The notes under the pieces: model-generated
The model's input: only the letters and a program-made list of their open reading frames with translations
The model's database searches: none
Told to the model about the DNA's origin: nothing
NCBI GenBank assembly: GCA_965215535.1
Contig: OZ244063.1
Location: forward strand, 1,612,001-1,676,000
Direction: 5' to 3'
DNA length: 64,000 nt
Source of the DNA: Bin94 sp965215535
Lineage (GTDB): Bacteria; Gemmatimonadota; Gemmatimonadetes; Longimicrobiales; Gaopeijiaceae
Part shown: positions 43,444 to 52,387 of the stretch, piece after piece
How the letters are laid out: each line of letters opens with the position of its first letter
Numbering within the stretch: the first letter of the stretch is position 1
Made by a program: the position numbers and the translations under genes

Positions 43444-44403
43444 ATGCAAGATACAGAGACAATTCGGATTCCCAATACCGCAACCTGGTCGCCGGTTGCG
43501 CTGACCGACCTGATCTTTGCAGCACCGCTGGCCTCGCGCCTCCTCCTGGGTGCCACTCTACCCGGGCGAATTGTGCAGGCGGCTGCGGCAGGGGCCTATG
43601 CAGGTGCGGCACTGGGCGACTGGATGAGTCGGCGCGGGGTGCGGCGAATCGATTTTCTGGCCACCTACGGGGCCGATGTCAGGAATCACGAAGAGATGCC
43701 CGAAGCGCTGCGCCGGGAAGAGATCGGGCGCTACGCCGACGAGATCATGGCCATCCATGAACCCGAGGAGCGCACGCGGGCCACCCTCGCCGCCGATGTC
43801 AATGAACGCCTGACCCGCCATATCGCCGAAATCACCGGCCAGCGCGTGGAGACCAGCAGCATGGTGCGCGAAATCACGCTGTCGCGCTTTCTCTTGCCCT
43901 TCGCGATCGGCAGTTGCGATATCCTCTCGGGCGACATCGCCGTCTTTCGCAGCACCGGAATTTTCGAGGCGCATATTCTCTGCCACGAGTTCTGTCACCG
44001 GAAGGGCTACCTGAAGGAGCTCGAGGCGCAGGCGCTCTCCTACATGGCGCTCTCGCAATCGCGCGACCCCCGCCTTCGCCAGGCCGCTCTTGCCGAACGG
44101 GTCTACCGCAATCTCCGCGTACTCGACGGCGACAACCCCGAACGATACGACGAGCTGCTCGCGCAGACCTCGCTCTCGGGTTCGGTTCTAGAGGATTTCC
44201 AGCGCCTGCGGCCCGCCCGTCGTTCGGGAGGCGGTATTTCCAAGGCTTTGCGCGATCTGTACGACGCACGCATGAAGATGACCGGTCAGAACGGGCTCTC
44301 GGATTACGACCGCGGCTTCACCAACTTCCTTTACACTTGGGAAAAGGGGCTGACAGCCCGCGATAGGGACCACCGAACTGGCAGAGCGACCTTCAGCAGC
44401 TGA
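43444..44403 (+). CDS. DUF3810-like zinc metallopeptidase
   Basis: The 319-residue protein has a zinc motif HEFCH at residues 181-185 with a downstream Glu (KELEAQALSYMA) as third ligand, the pattern of DUF3810 proteins. The N-terminal 60 residues are hydrophobic-alternating and may be two membrane passes. HILCHEFCHRKGYL contains two extra Cys near the site, which is unusual. The C-terminus (YDRGFTNFLYTWEKG) fits the family end. It is convergent with the TOTE-type gene. Confident as a metalloprotein, not on its role. Confidence 0.72.
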   Translation: MQDTETIRIPNTATWSPVALTDLIFAAPLASRLLLGATLPGRIVQAAAAGAYAGAALGDWMSRRGVRRIDFLATYGADVRNHEEMPEALRREEIGRYADEIMAIHEPEERTRATLAADVNERLTRHIAEITGQRVETSSMVREITLSRFLLPFAIGSCDILSGDIAVFRSTGIFEAHILCHEFCHRKGYLKELEAQALSYMALSQSRDPRLRQAALAERVYRNLRVLDGDNPERYDELLAQTSLSGSVLEDFQRLRPARRSGGGISKALRDLYDARMKMTGQNGLSDYDRGFTNFLYTWEKGLTARDRDHRTGRATFSS

Positions 44404-44453
44404 TCCAGCAGGTCGCTGACGAATTTCCGCCTCAGCGAGCGGATGCGATCGAT

Positions 44454-47027
44454 TCATGGGTTCCCACCGTTCAACCTCAACGTCGGGGATCGACGTTCCT
44501 GACCCCCGTTTACGGTCGAGGCGGCGGTCGTGTGCGATTCCACGGTATAGCCGAGGTTCCGGTAGCCTGGGATGCGCTTCTCACTCATCCGTTGCAGCAT
44601 AGGCACACATTCATCGACATAGTCGTACACCCTCACCTCGCGCTTCTCTGGATGCAGCCGGTGCAGGCGACCGACATACTGCGCCAGCGTTCCCCGTCAG
44701 GAGACCGGCATCGTCAGGAAAAGCGTGTCAAGGCGGGCATCGTCGAACCCTTCGCCAACGTATCGGCCGGTCGCGACGAGCACCCGTTCTTCTGCTTCCG
44801 GAATCTCCTCGAGTTGTTGCATCAACGCGCGGCGCTGATTCGTTCCCATGCCGCCGCGAAGAACGAGTACGTTGCGGCAAGAGAGGGCAAGCCTCTCGGC
44901 GAGGTGCCGTGCGTGCTCCCTTCGCTCGGTAAGTAGGATCGGTGAGCGACCGACCGCGATAGCTGCCTGCACATCGTCAAGGATCAGGCGGTTCCGTGCC
45001 TGGTTTACGGCCAGCGCGGCGTATACCTGTTGGATGGACGCTCGCTCGTTCTTCATGCCCGTCGGAAGCCGGAACGAAGTCGAGCGCAGGATCGCGCGGT
45101 GGTGGAAGGGACGTTGCCGGGCTTGCGCCTTGGCGGTCGCCCGATACCGGACGGTGCCGCACTGCATGAACACGATGGGATGATGACCGTCTCGGCGCGT
45201 AACGGTCGCCGACAACCCAAGTACATATCTGGCCTTCGCACGTCGTGCCACGGCTTCAAAGCTCACGGCGGGAATGTGGTGGCACTCGTCGATCACGAGC
45301 TGCCCGTAGTCGGCGACGATATCGTCTACTTCCTTGTGACGCACGAGACTCTGGATCACGCCGACATCGACCAAGCCGCTCGGCTTGCGCTTTCCTCCGC
45401 CGATCTGCCCGATGGAGGACACCGGAAGATCGAGAAACGCCGCAAGCTGTGCGAGCCACTGGTCCATGAGTTGCAGGCGGTGGACCAGCACGAGCGTGCT
45501 CGTACCGCGCGAAGCGACGACGGATGCGGCGATCACGGTCTTGCCGAACCCGGTTGCAGCCGCGAGAACGCCGGTGTCGTGGCGCAGTAGCGCGTCGGCA
45601 GCCGTGTGCTGTTCAGGGGTCAGTTGCCCGAGAAAGGTAGTTTCGACCGGACGGCCAATGTTGCGCACATCTCGTACATTTGCGTGGATGCCAAGCTCAT
45701 CGAACATCGACCCCACTGCCTGGCGGCAGCCTCGCGGCAGGGCGATATGGTGCGAAAGCAATTCAGCGCAGGCTACGATCCGGGGGATGCCGAAGGTCGA
45801 GCGCCGCATCGCCTGCGCACTGAAAAACGCCGGGTTCTGGAATGCCGCGAGGCGGATGAGTCGGTTAACGAGGCCAGAGGGAAGTCCGGCACGCGGGATG
45901 TAGATCTGGTCGCCCAGCACCGTGTCGACTTGCTCCGGCAGCGATCCGACGATTTCGGGCGGCGGCAGGCGGCGCGAAGGCGATGCCATCCAGGGCTCCT
46001 CGTCGTGGTCTTCAAGCGGCAGGCGCAAGCCGGTGACGCGGCCCTGTCGGCTGGCTTCGTCGGAGATCGCGTTGACCTCCGCAAGGGACAGGCGGCTAAG
46101 GGACGAAAGAAAGGCCCATTGGTCGGGGTAGGGCTCGAAATCGTCATTGAGGAACAGGCTGTTGCCGTACTTGCGCGGACCGCCCTGCAGAGGCAGCGCG
46201 ATGAGGTTACCGAAACCGCCCGCCGGCAGCGTGTCTTGGCTCGGAAAGAACCGATCATACGATCCAAAGCCGATATCGGGATGGCATTCCATGGCTTCCG
46301 TAAGAAGATGGGCTCCGAGGCGACGGGCGAGCGAGGCTGGCACCGGATCTTCAAAGAAGACCCAAACATGCCCGCCGTTGCCCGAGCGTGAGCGTTCCAG
46401 AGCCGCAGGAATCCCCTTCAAGCGACAGGCCCCGAGGAAGGCTTCCACATCGCGACGCCATGTCCTCCTGTCGAAGTCCGCAGCGAGGAACCGACAGGTG
46501 TCGTCGGTCCGGATTGGATAGACACCGATCGTGTGATGCCCGCGCAAGTGCTCCTCGATCACTTTGTCCGTCAGGGGCAGGAAGGCTTGATTGGAGCAAA
46601 CTCCGCATTTGACTTTGGGCTTACCGCAGAAGCGTGGGTTCCATTCGTTGCCGCACGCGGGCGCATAACCAGACTTCCCGGTTCGAGTGTTCTCCCAGCG
46701 TCGTGGAAATACGTCCTCGCGACCACAAAACAAGACGCGGAACAAGGCGATCTTCTCGCCCGGTGTCGATCTCGCGGTGACCGAACCCGCTGGCCTCGCG
46801 TGGCGAACCGAGTGTTCTTTCGCCTCCAACTCTCCGAGTCTGGCGGTCAGTTCGGCTGTCTCGACCGCAAGCTGCTCCAGGTGTTCCCGGATACGCGCGG
46901 CTTCCTGTCTCCGAGAATCCTCGCGCGCCAACTCATCCTGCGGGCGGAGCGTGTGACTGTAGGTGCGCGCCAGTTGCTGGTCAGTTTCCCGGTGTCTCTC
47001 GAAGAGGGGGATGGTCTTTCGTTCCAT
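44454..47027 (-). pseudogene. TOTE-type primase-helicase with in-frame TGA
   Basis: From ATG 47027 one frame runs 776 codons to TGA at 44697-44699 and continues open to 44454 (857 residues if TGA is Trp). Residues 40-75 are coiled-coil; a Cys cluster (CGNEWNPRFC...CGVC, about 125-145) may bind zinc. An archaeo-eukaryotic-primase-type domain follows (DFD at 184-186, SGNGGHVWVFF with His220), then a superfamily-2 helicase (GFGKT, VIDECHH, LGLSATVTRRDG). TGA falls where relatives have Trp, just before helicase motif VI (QYVGRLHR, 783-790). The stop therefore truncates the helicase. Nonsense mutation, recoding or error are possible. Confidence 0.8.
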
Positions 47028-47786
47028 GCGATTTGACCCCGCAGGACAAGGCGCCGGCAAGTTGGCTGTTACAGCGCTCATACAAATCGGTAACCCCACA
47101 GGGGAAAAGCCACAAGCTGCCTTGAGGCGGCTTGCCATCACCGCCTGCACCTCCAATATCGCAGCCACGTTCGGATGATGACCAGGCCCTGCCGTAGGCC
47201 CGCGAGGGGAAGTCCAGAGCCCCCGGAGCCAAACGGCACCCGCTTTTCTCAAACTTCTGTCGCCGATCCTTACTCGACGCGAATGACGCGGCGATGTTTG
47301 CGCTCCCAAATCCGGGAGCGTTGCTCGTCGCAAGCCTGCCAATTCCATTTGGAGCCACGACCCCAAGCCTGTCCCGTCAGTCAAGTCATGCCCCCGGGAT
47401 GCGAACCTGGTAGGAGCAGATCGTGGGTTCCATCCGCAGAGGAATCGAGCGATGACGTGCATGGAACCGATACGTGTCCCAGCAGACGCGTAAGCATGAG
47501 CCGAGCCAAGTTTCGCACCAGCGGCCGCAGGAAGCAGTCAGCGGTCGGGTCTTGGGGGTCTCACCTTCTGGAGAACGGCCAACGATGGATGATGCTGCCA
47601 CATTCCCTCGCTCGCCAAGAAGATTCCGGTAGCCGCGAGGAATCCCGTCATTTGGATTCAGTTTCCCCGCTTTCGCGGTACGGTCCGGCAAAGGCCAGCA
47701 CATCGGCAAGAAACCCGATCGTACAGTCCTGATTGACTTTACGTGACTTCCTGTCGGGATTCAGACATCAGATGATGCACCGGGCA
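47028..47786. other. Intergenic stretch before the primase-helicase gene
   Basis: About 760 bp without a recognisable gene lie between the helicase start and the 175-bp repeat array. Frames in this stretch are Arg/Ser/Pro-rich and share no pattern with known proteins. A tRNA-like T-arm word near 47390 was examined and does not fold as a tRNA. It may be remnants of the mobile region. Confidence 0.4.
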
Positions 47787-48425
47787 GGCAAGGCGCTCCG
47801 CAGTCCGCATAGCCCCAGCTATGTGGACAAGGAGCAACGCAGAGCGCAGCGGCCCAGCACGGATGCAGCGCCGCTCGAATGCCGCTCGGTGGCGTTCGCA
47901 GGGCTGCCAGCAGTCCGTGGATCATGCCGAGTGCGCACCGAGAGGAGCGGGGCGCCGGGCTGGCAAGGCGCTCCGCAGGCCGCATAGCCCCAGCTATGGG
48001 GGCAAGGAGCAACGCAGAGCGCAGCAGCCCAGCACGGATGCAGCGCCACTCGAATGCCGCTCGGTGGCGTTCGCAGGGCTGCCAGCAGTCCGTGGATCAT
48101 GCCGAGTGCGCACCGAGAGGAGCGGGGCGCCGGGCTGGCAAGGCGCTCCGCCGACCGCATAGCCTTGCGCTATGTGGACAAGGAGCAACGCAGAGCGCAG
48201 CGGCCCAGCGCGGATGCAGCGCCACTCGAATGCCGCTCGGTGTGATCCGCAGGGCTGCCAGCAGTCCGTGGATCATGCCGAGTGCGCACCGAGAGGGGCG
48301 GGGCGCCGGGCTGGCAAGGCGCTCCGCAGTCCGCATAGCCCCAGCTATGTGGACAAGGAGCAACGCAGAGCGCAGCGATCCAGCGCGGATGCAGCGCCGC
48401 TCGAATGCCGCTCGGTGTGATCCGC
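47787..48425. repeat. Array of 175-bp tandem repeats, 3.65 copies
   Basis: Copies begin at 47787, 47962, 48137 and 48313, each with GGCAAGGCGCTCCGC. The unit is 175 bp (176 in copy 3); the last copy stops at about 48425. Differences are few. Every copy has a stem CATAGC...GCTATG (47808-47823, 47983-47998, 48158-48174, 48334-48349); in copy 3 the loop changes from CCCA to CTTGC while the stem is intact. Copy 3 has an imperfect 33-bp palindrome at 48243-48275 (TGATCC...GGATCA). Unit length is not a multiple of 3, so long ORFs across it are artefacts. No spacer, so not CRISPR. Confidence 0.85.
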
Positions 48426-48431
48426 GGACTG

Positions 48432-50525
48432 CTATAAAAAAGGCCGCAACCAGGGATCGACGGAGAAGACGAGCTCGAAGGCGCCATCCGGGAATCCCCA
48501 TACGCCGTCGATCCGGAGAAGCTCGTGCAGTGCGGCCAGCCCCACACCCGCATAGCCGGGCAGGCCATCGGTCGCGCGCACATTCCAGGCATCGGCGAGA
48601 TCGGTTGGTGTGGAACCGACTGCGCCCACACCCGCAACCAAACGCGCCGAGAGCCACCTCGGCACAATTGCGCGCCGGGCCTCGCCACGGACCAGGAGGA
48701 AGCGCCGACCGCCATATGCGCGGAAGGGGTGGCCGGGAAGGGTGCCGCGTCCACCCATGAGGAAGTGATGCTGACGGGGAAGAGTGCCTCCGGCGAGGCC
48801 GGCAGCGAGCGAGAGCGAAAGCGCACTCGAGAGGTCGGCGCTCGAGAGCGTGCCCGCAAGATGGAGCGCGACTTCGCCATGCCACGCCGACTCGAAGCGC
48901 CCCAACCCGCCCCGCACCCCCACCTCGTGCTGCCACCGCCCCTCGCCTCCGCCCCGCCGCGTCATCCCACCGGTCGCGCGCGCCAGAACCCCCTCTGCGG
49001 CGGGCCGTATCCAGGCACCCGAATCGGCCCCGGCAAAGGCCACCGGCGACCCCGGGCGCGTCATCCTGACAACCGCCAGCCCGGCCCGAAGCGACACGGC
49101 CTCGCCAATCGTGCGGTCCAGCCAGGTGCGCGCTCCGGTCTCGAACCAGGGATCGCTGTAGTCGCGGCCCCCCGACAGCGTCGAGATGCTGTTGACCATG
49201 TCGGCAGCGGCGGCGAAAGGCCCCGCATCGCGCAGATCGCGGTGCTGAATGCGGGCACCCAGAGTTGTGACCTCGCTGGCAATCCACCGCAACCCCACCC
49301 ACCCGGTCGGGGCGCGGTCGGCGGTCGCGAATCCTGCCAGCGCATTGAGTCGCGTCGCTTCGCGCGGTGCAAAGCTCGCCCCGAGTCCGAAGTGAACGCC
49401 CTCGGCGCGGTTCACCCGCAGAACCGATGAGAAGCGATCGGCGTAGAGGCGCACCCGCGGCAACCCGCTCACCAGAGAGGCCCGCGCAGCCCGCCTTGCC
49501 TCGGATTCGATCTCGGCCAGGGGAACCGGCACCAGTCCCTCTTCCGCAAGGCGATCCATGAGTCCGGTGCGAAAGAGGGTGGAATCCGCTCCTGCAGCGG
49601 GATGCGGCCGAAGTGGCGGGGGCGCAACCGACAATCCTCCGGAGGGCGCCCCGGCAAAGAAATCGGGCTCCAGGGCGGGGTCGAACTCGTACTCCACCAC
49701 TTCCAGATTGGCTCGAATCACCGTTCCCACCGGCAAATCCAGCTCGGGCATCTCGCGCCGCACCTCCACGACCTGGCGGTGTGGAAGCCAGAAGCGGTTT
49801 TCCCAGATCCGGTGCTCCAGGTGCACAGTGATGCGATCGGTGCGCCGATCCACATAGGAAGCCGGGGTGAAGCCGAAGATCATTCGCACCAGCGCCCCCC
49901 GCTCCGCCTCCAGAAAGATGCTCCCGGAGATTCCCGGCAGCTCTTCGCGGCGCGGTCGCACCTCGATTTCATACACGCGCAAGGGTTCGGGACGCCCAGC
50001 CATGCTGACGCGGATCGAATCCGTTACCCGGAAATGGTAGCTCTCCTCGCCCCGGCTGCCGAGCGGATGCGGGGCATCGCGCACATCGCGGCCCTCGCCA
50101 ATGGTGATGAGATCGCCAAAGCCATTCTGAACAGCGGTCAGACGGTCGATGTAGTAGCGAAAATCACGCACCGGAAGCAGTTCGCGCTTCCTCTGGCCGC
50201 GAATGATCTGGCGGCGCTGCCCCGTCGGACTCTGGTACAGACCCACCGCCACCTGATCGACCCGCATGGGGATCGACTGACTGCCGTCGTCGCGGTCGAG
50301 GTAGAAGTAGATGTGCCCGTTAGCCTCGGCGCGGTAGGAGACGGGGGCGTTGGCGGCGAAGGGGGATTCGCGCAGTTCGCGGGCCATGCGGACGAGCGCG
50401 AGCGCGACTGTATCGTCGGGGGGAACACCCTGGGCCCCGGCCGGACCGGTCCCCCAAAGCGCCGCCACGATGGAAAGCGCCGTCGCAGCAAGGAATGCCA
50501 TAATCCGGCGAACGCTGCCGGGCAT
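48432..50525 (-). CDS. Outer-membrane beta-barrel protein
   Basis: The 697-residue product starts at MPGSVRRIMAFLAATALS with a signal peptide ending GPAGAQ. A beta-rich N-terminal domain (YYIDRLTAVQNGFGDLITIGEG) and a C-terminal 16-strand-like barrel (RRFLLVRGEARRAIVPRW, LVFSVDPWLRPFL) with aromatic strand ends resemble DUF5686/surface-antigen (Omp85-like) barrels. The last residue is not Phe, but Leu is preceded by Phe. Function unknown, probably surface. It is 95 bp downstream of rpmB in the same orientation; repeats start just after its stop codon. Confidence 0.75.
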   Translation of the reverse strand: MPGSVRRIMAFLAATALSIVAALWGTGPAGAQGVPPDDTVALALVRMARELRESPFAANAPVSYRAEANGHIYFYLDRDDGSQSIPMRVDQVAVGLYQSPTGQRRQIIRGQRKRELLPVRDFRYYIDRLTAVQNGFGDLITIGEGRDVRDAPHPLGSRGEESYHFRVTDSIRVSMAGRPEPLRVYEIEVRPRREELPGISGSIFLEAERGALVRMIFGFTPASYVDRRTDRITVHLEHRIWENRFWLPHRQVVEVRREMPELDLPVGTVIRANLEVVEYEFDPALEPDFFAGAPSGGLSVAPPPLRPHPAAGADSTLFRTGLMDRLAEEGLVPVPLAEIESEARRAARASLVSGLPRVRLYADRFSSVLRVNRAEGVHFGLGASFAPREATRLNALAGFATADRAPTGWVGLRWIASEVTTLGARIQHRDLRDAGPFAAAADMVNSISTLSGGRDYSDPWFETGARTWLDRTIGEAVSLRAGLAVVRMTRPGSPVAFAGADSGAWIRPAAEGVLARATGGMTRRGGGEGRWQHEVGVRGGLGRFESAWHGEVALHLAGTLSSADLSSALSLSLAAGLAGGTLPRQHHFLMGGRGTLPGHPFRAYGGRRFLLVRGEARRAIVPRWLSARLVAGVGAVGSTPTDLADAWNVRATDGLPGYAGVGLAALHELLRIDGVWGFPDGAFELVFSVDPWLRPFL

Positions 50526-50620
50526 GTCAGGCAACCCGTTCCCGACCAGCGAAGGGCGCTCGAGCTGCGCTGCATCCACGCGGGAGCGGCTGCGACGAGG
50601 CGTCGGCACGCCAAGAGCGA

Positions 50621-50860
50621 TCAGCTCAGATCGCGGAGCGTCAGACCGTTCTTTCGCAGAAAGGCCGTGAGCCCAACCTTGTCGATCGAACGCAGGGTCG
50701 AGGTTGAGACCCGAATCCGCACCGATCTCCCGAGCTCGGGCACAAAGATCCGCTTCTTCTGGAGATTCGGAAGCTGCCGCTTCTTGGTCTTGTTGTGGGC
50801 GTGGGAAACGTTGTATCCGACAAGGGGGCGCTTTCCCGTGATTTCGCACTTGCGGGACAT
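50621..50860 (-). CDS. rpmB: 50S ribosomal protein L28
   Basis: The 79-residue protein matches L28 (CEITGKRPLVGYNVSHAHNKTKKR; RVSTSTLRSIDKVGLTAFL). It has a single Cys, thus lacks the zinc-binding Cys pairs of the C+ form. AGGA precedes the ATG. It follows rpmG by about 95 bp in the same orientation, forming the usual L33-L28 pair order seen in alternative ribosomal operons. The barrel gene downstream may be co-transcribed. Confidence 0.97.
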   Translation of the reverse strand: MSRKCEITGKRPLVGYNVSHAHNKTKKRQLPNLQKKRIFVPELGRSVRIRVSTSTLRSIDKVGLTAFLRKNGLTLRDLS

Positions 50861-50955
50861 CGCTGAGGTCCTTTCCTGGCTGTTCCGTCCAGGGCGTCAG
50901 GAACTCCTGCGTTCCCGAGGCCCGGTATCCGTACGGGTTCGTCTTCCCCGAAGAG

Positions 50956-51123
50956 CTACTTGTCTTCCTTGAAGAGAACGTGGCGCCGCAACACCGGATC
51001 GTAGCGTCGCAACTCCAGCCGCTGCGGGTTATTGCGCTTGTTCTTGGTGGTCGTAAAGCGGTAGGAGCTCTCGGTGCTCGCCATCTTTACCATGACCCGG
51101 GGGCCCTTTCCCGATTTTGCCAT
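50956..51123 (-). CDS. rpmG: 50S ribosomal protein L33
   Basis: The 55-residue protein (MVKMASTESSYRFTTTKNKRN; LRRYDPVLRRHVLFKE) is L33 of the C- type, with no Cys where the zinc form has two CxxC pairs. ATG at 51123 has AAGGA upstream; longer frames upstream are not L33-like. It stands about 215 bp from the left end of the inserted element, whose right side faces rpmE2, so the element separates what was a divergent intergenic region. Confidence 0.97.
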   Translation of the reverse strand: MAKSGKGPRVMVKMASTESSYRFTTTKNKRNNPQRLELRRYDPVLRRHVLFKEDK

Positions 51124-51330
51124 CCTGATTGTCCTTCCTAGCTGATGATTCCGGCTTTCGGCAGACGCGCATCGTGCGCGACCGAATAAGATGCCGCAAT
51201 CTGCCTCCTGCGACAAGTGCGCGGGGATTCTCCCGGATTTCGCCCCCCCGGCCACCCGGCCCTCGCCGCACCCGGGGCGCATCCAACAGCTTGCCACGGA
51301 CTGCCGTGCCTCGCGCGAGTGCGACGTGCC

Positions 51331-51338
51331 AACCATTG
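51331..51338. repeat. Target-site duplication, left copy
   Basis: AACCATTG directly borders the left inverted repeat and is identical to 53937-53944. It marks the insertion point of the IS1595-type transposon. Confidence 0.92.
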
Positions 51339-51356
51339 GGGGATTATATCTATAAC

Positions 51357-51385
51357 TTGACAGAGGGAGAGAATTCAGTTATCGT
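51357..51385 (+). promoter_or_regulatory. Promoter overlapping left inverted repeat
   Basis: TTGACA (51357-51362, the inner end of the left inverted repeat) is followed after 17 bp by TATCGT (51380-51385). It reads toward the transposase, 40 bp before its start. Embedding the -35 box in the terminal repeat is a common way to let the transposase repress its own gene. Confidence 0.55.
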
Positions 51386-51424
51386 TCATGCATGAAGAAT
51401 AACCGCCTGAACGGAGTCTCGCAA

Positions 51425-52387
51425 ATGTCAAAGAAGGCACCCGGTAAACCGCACCGCAAGGGAATCAGCCTGTTAGAGCTGGCCGAGATGTTCCCCAACG
51501 AGGAAGCCGCAACCGCATGGTTCGAGAAGCAACTGTGGCCGGTGGAGCGGTGCTGCCCTCGGTGCGGAAGCGTCGCCACAAAGCCGGTGCCGAACGCCAA
51601 GCCGATGCCTTATTGGTGTTCCGATTGCCGGAAGTACTTCTCGGTTCGCACCGGAACCGCTATCGAGCGCTCAAGGGTGCCTCTGCGGAAATGGGCCATC
51701 GCTATCTATCTCGTTTCCACCAGCCTGAAAAGCGTATCGAGCATGAAGCTCCATCGCGACCTGGGCGTTACTCAGAAGACCGCCTGGTTCATGCTTCACC
51801 GGCTCCGGGAAGCATGGGCGCGCGATGAAGCTGGAAACTTCGACGGCCCCGTAGAGGTGGACGAAACCTACGTCGGCGGGAAAGAGCGGAACAAGCATCA
51901 GCGCAAGAAGCTCAAAGCTGGCCGGGGTCCGGTCGGAAAGGTCGCCATTGTCGGCATGAAGGACCGGGCCACGAACCGGGTGGTCGCGCAGGTGATCGAT
52001 CAGGTGGACGGAGAGACGCTGAACGGATTCGTGGACGGCAACGCGGGCGAATCCGCGACGGTCTACACCGATGGTTCTACCGCCTACCGGGGCCGCTCGA
52101 ACCATGAAGCCGTTCGCCACAGCGTCGGGGAGTATGTGCGCGGCATGGCGCATACGAACGGCATGGAGTCCTTTTGGTCGATGTTGAAGAGAGCTCACAC
52201 CGGCACCTTCCACCGGCTTTCCCCGAAGCACCTGCAACGCTATGTCAACGAGTTCGCGGGCCGCCACAACATCCGCAACAGCGACACAATCAACCAGATG
52301 AACGCCATCGTCGCCGGTCTGGTTGGGAAGCGGCTCATGTACTCCGACCTGATCGCGCCTACGGAGAGATCGCCACTCGCCCGTTAG
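51425..52387 (+). CDS. IS1595-family DDE transposase
   Basis: The 320-residue transposase starts at ATG 51425 with GGAG eight bases upstream; the earlier ATG at 51392 has no such signal. An N-terminal zinc ribbon (CPRCGS, residues 44-48, and CSDC, 65-68) is followed by a helix-turn-helix-like segment and the ISXO2-like DDE domain. Asp146 (EVDETYVGG), Asp216 (VYTDGSTAY) and Glu248 (HTNGMESFWSMLKR) are the catalytic residues, with the HNG-ES pattern of the family. It appears intact. It ends overlapping the convergent methyltransferase stop. Confidence 0.95.
   Translation: MSKKAPGKPHRKGISLLELAEMFPNEEAATAWFEKQLWPVERCCPRCGSVATKPVPNAKPMPYWCSDCRKYFSVRTGTAIERSRVPLRKWAIAIYLVSTSLKSVSSMKLHRDLGVTQKTAWFMLHRLREAWARDEAGNFDGPVEVDETYVGGKERNKHQRKKLKAGRGPVGKVAIVGMKDRATNRVVAQVIDQVDGETLNGFVDGNAGESATVYTDGSTAYRGRSNHEAVRHSVGEYVRGMAHTNGMESFWSMLKRAHTGTFHRLSPKHLQRYVNEFAGRHNIRNSDTINQMNAIVAGLVGKRLMYSDLIAPTERSPLAR

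Noticed and set aside
44454..44636. Separate small gene downstream of the helicase
   Set aside because: It is in the same frame as the helicase and continues it after the single TGA; it has no start signal of its own.
47370..47450. tRNA remnant as an integration site
   Set aside because: Only a T-arm-like word is present with a mismatched stem; no acceptor or anticodon stem can be paired at the right distance.
47787..48425. CRISPR array
   Set aside because: Units of 175 bp follow each other directly with no unique spacers, and no cas gene is present.
47821..48760. Repeat-containing proteins encoded across the tandem array
   Set aside because: The unit is not a multiple of three, so each copy is read in a different frame; long frames arise from the repeat itself and high GC.
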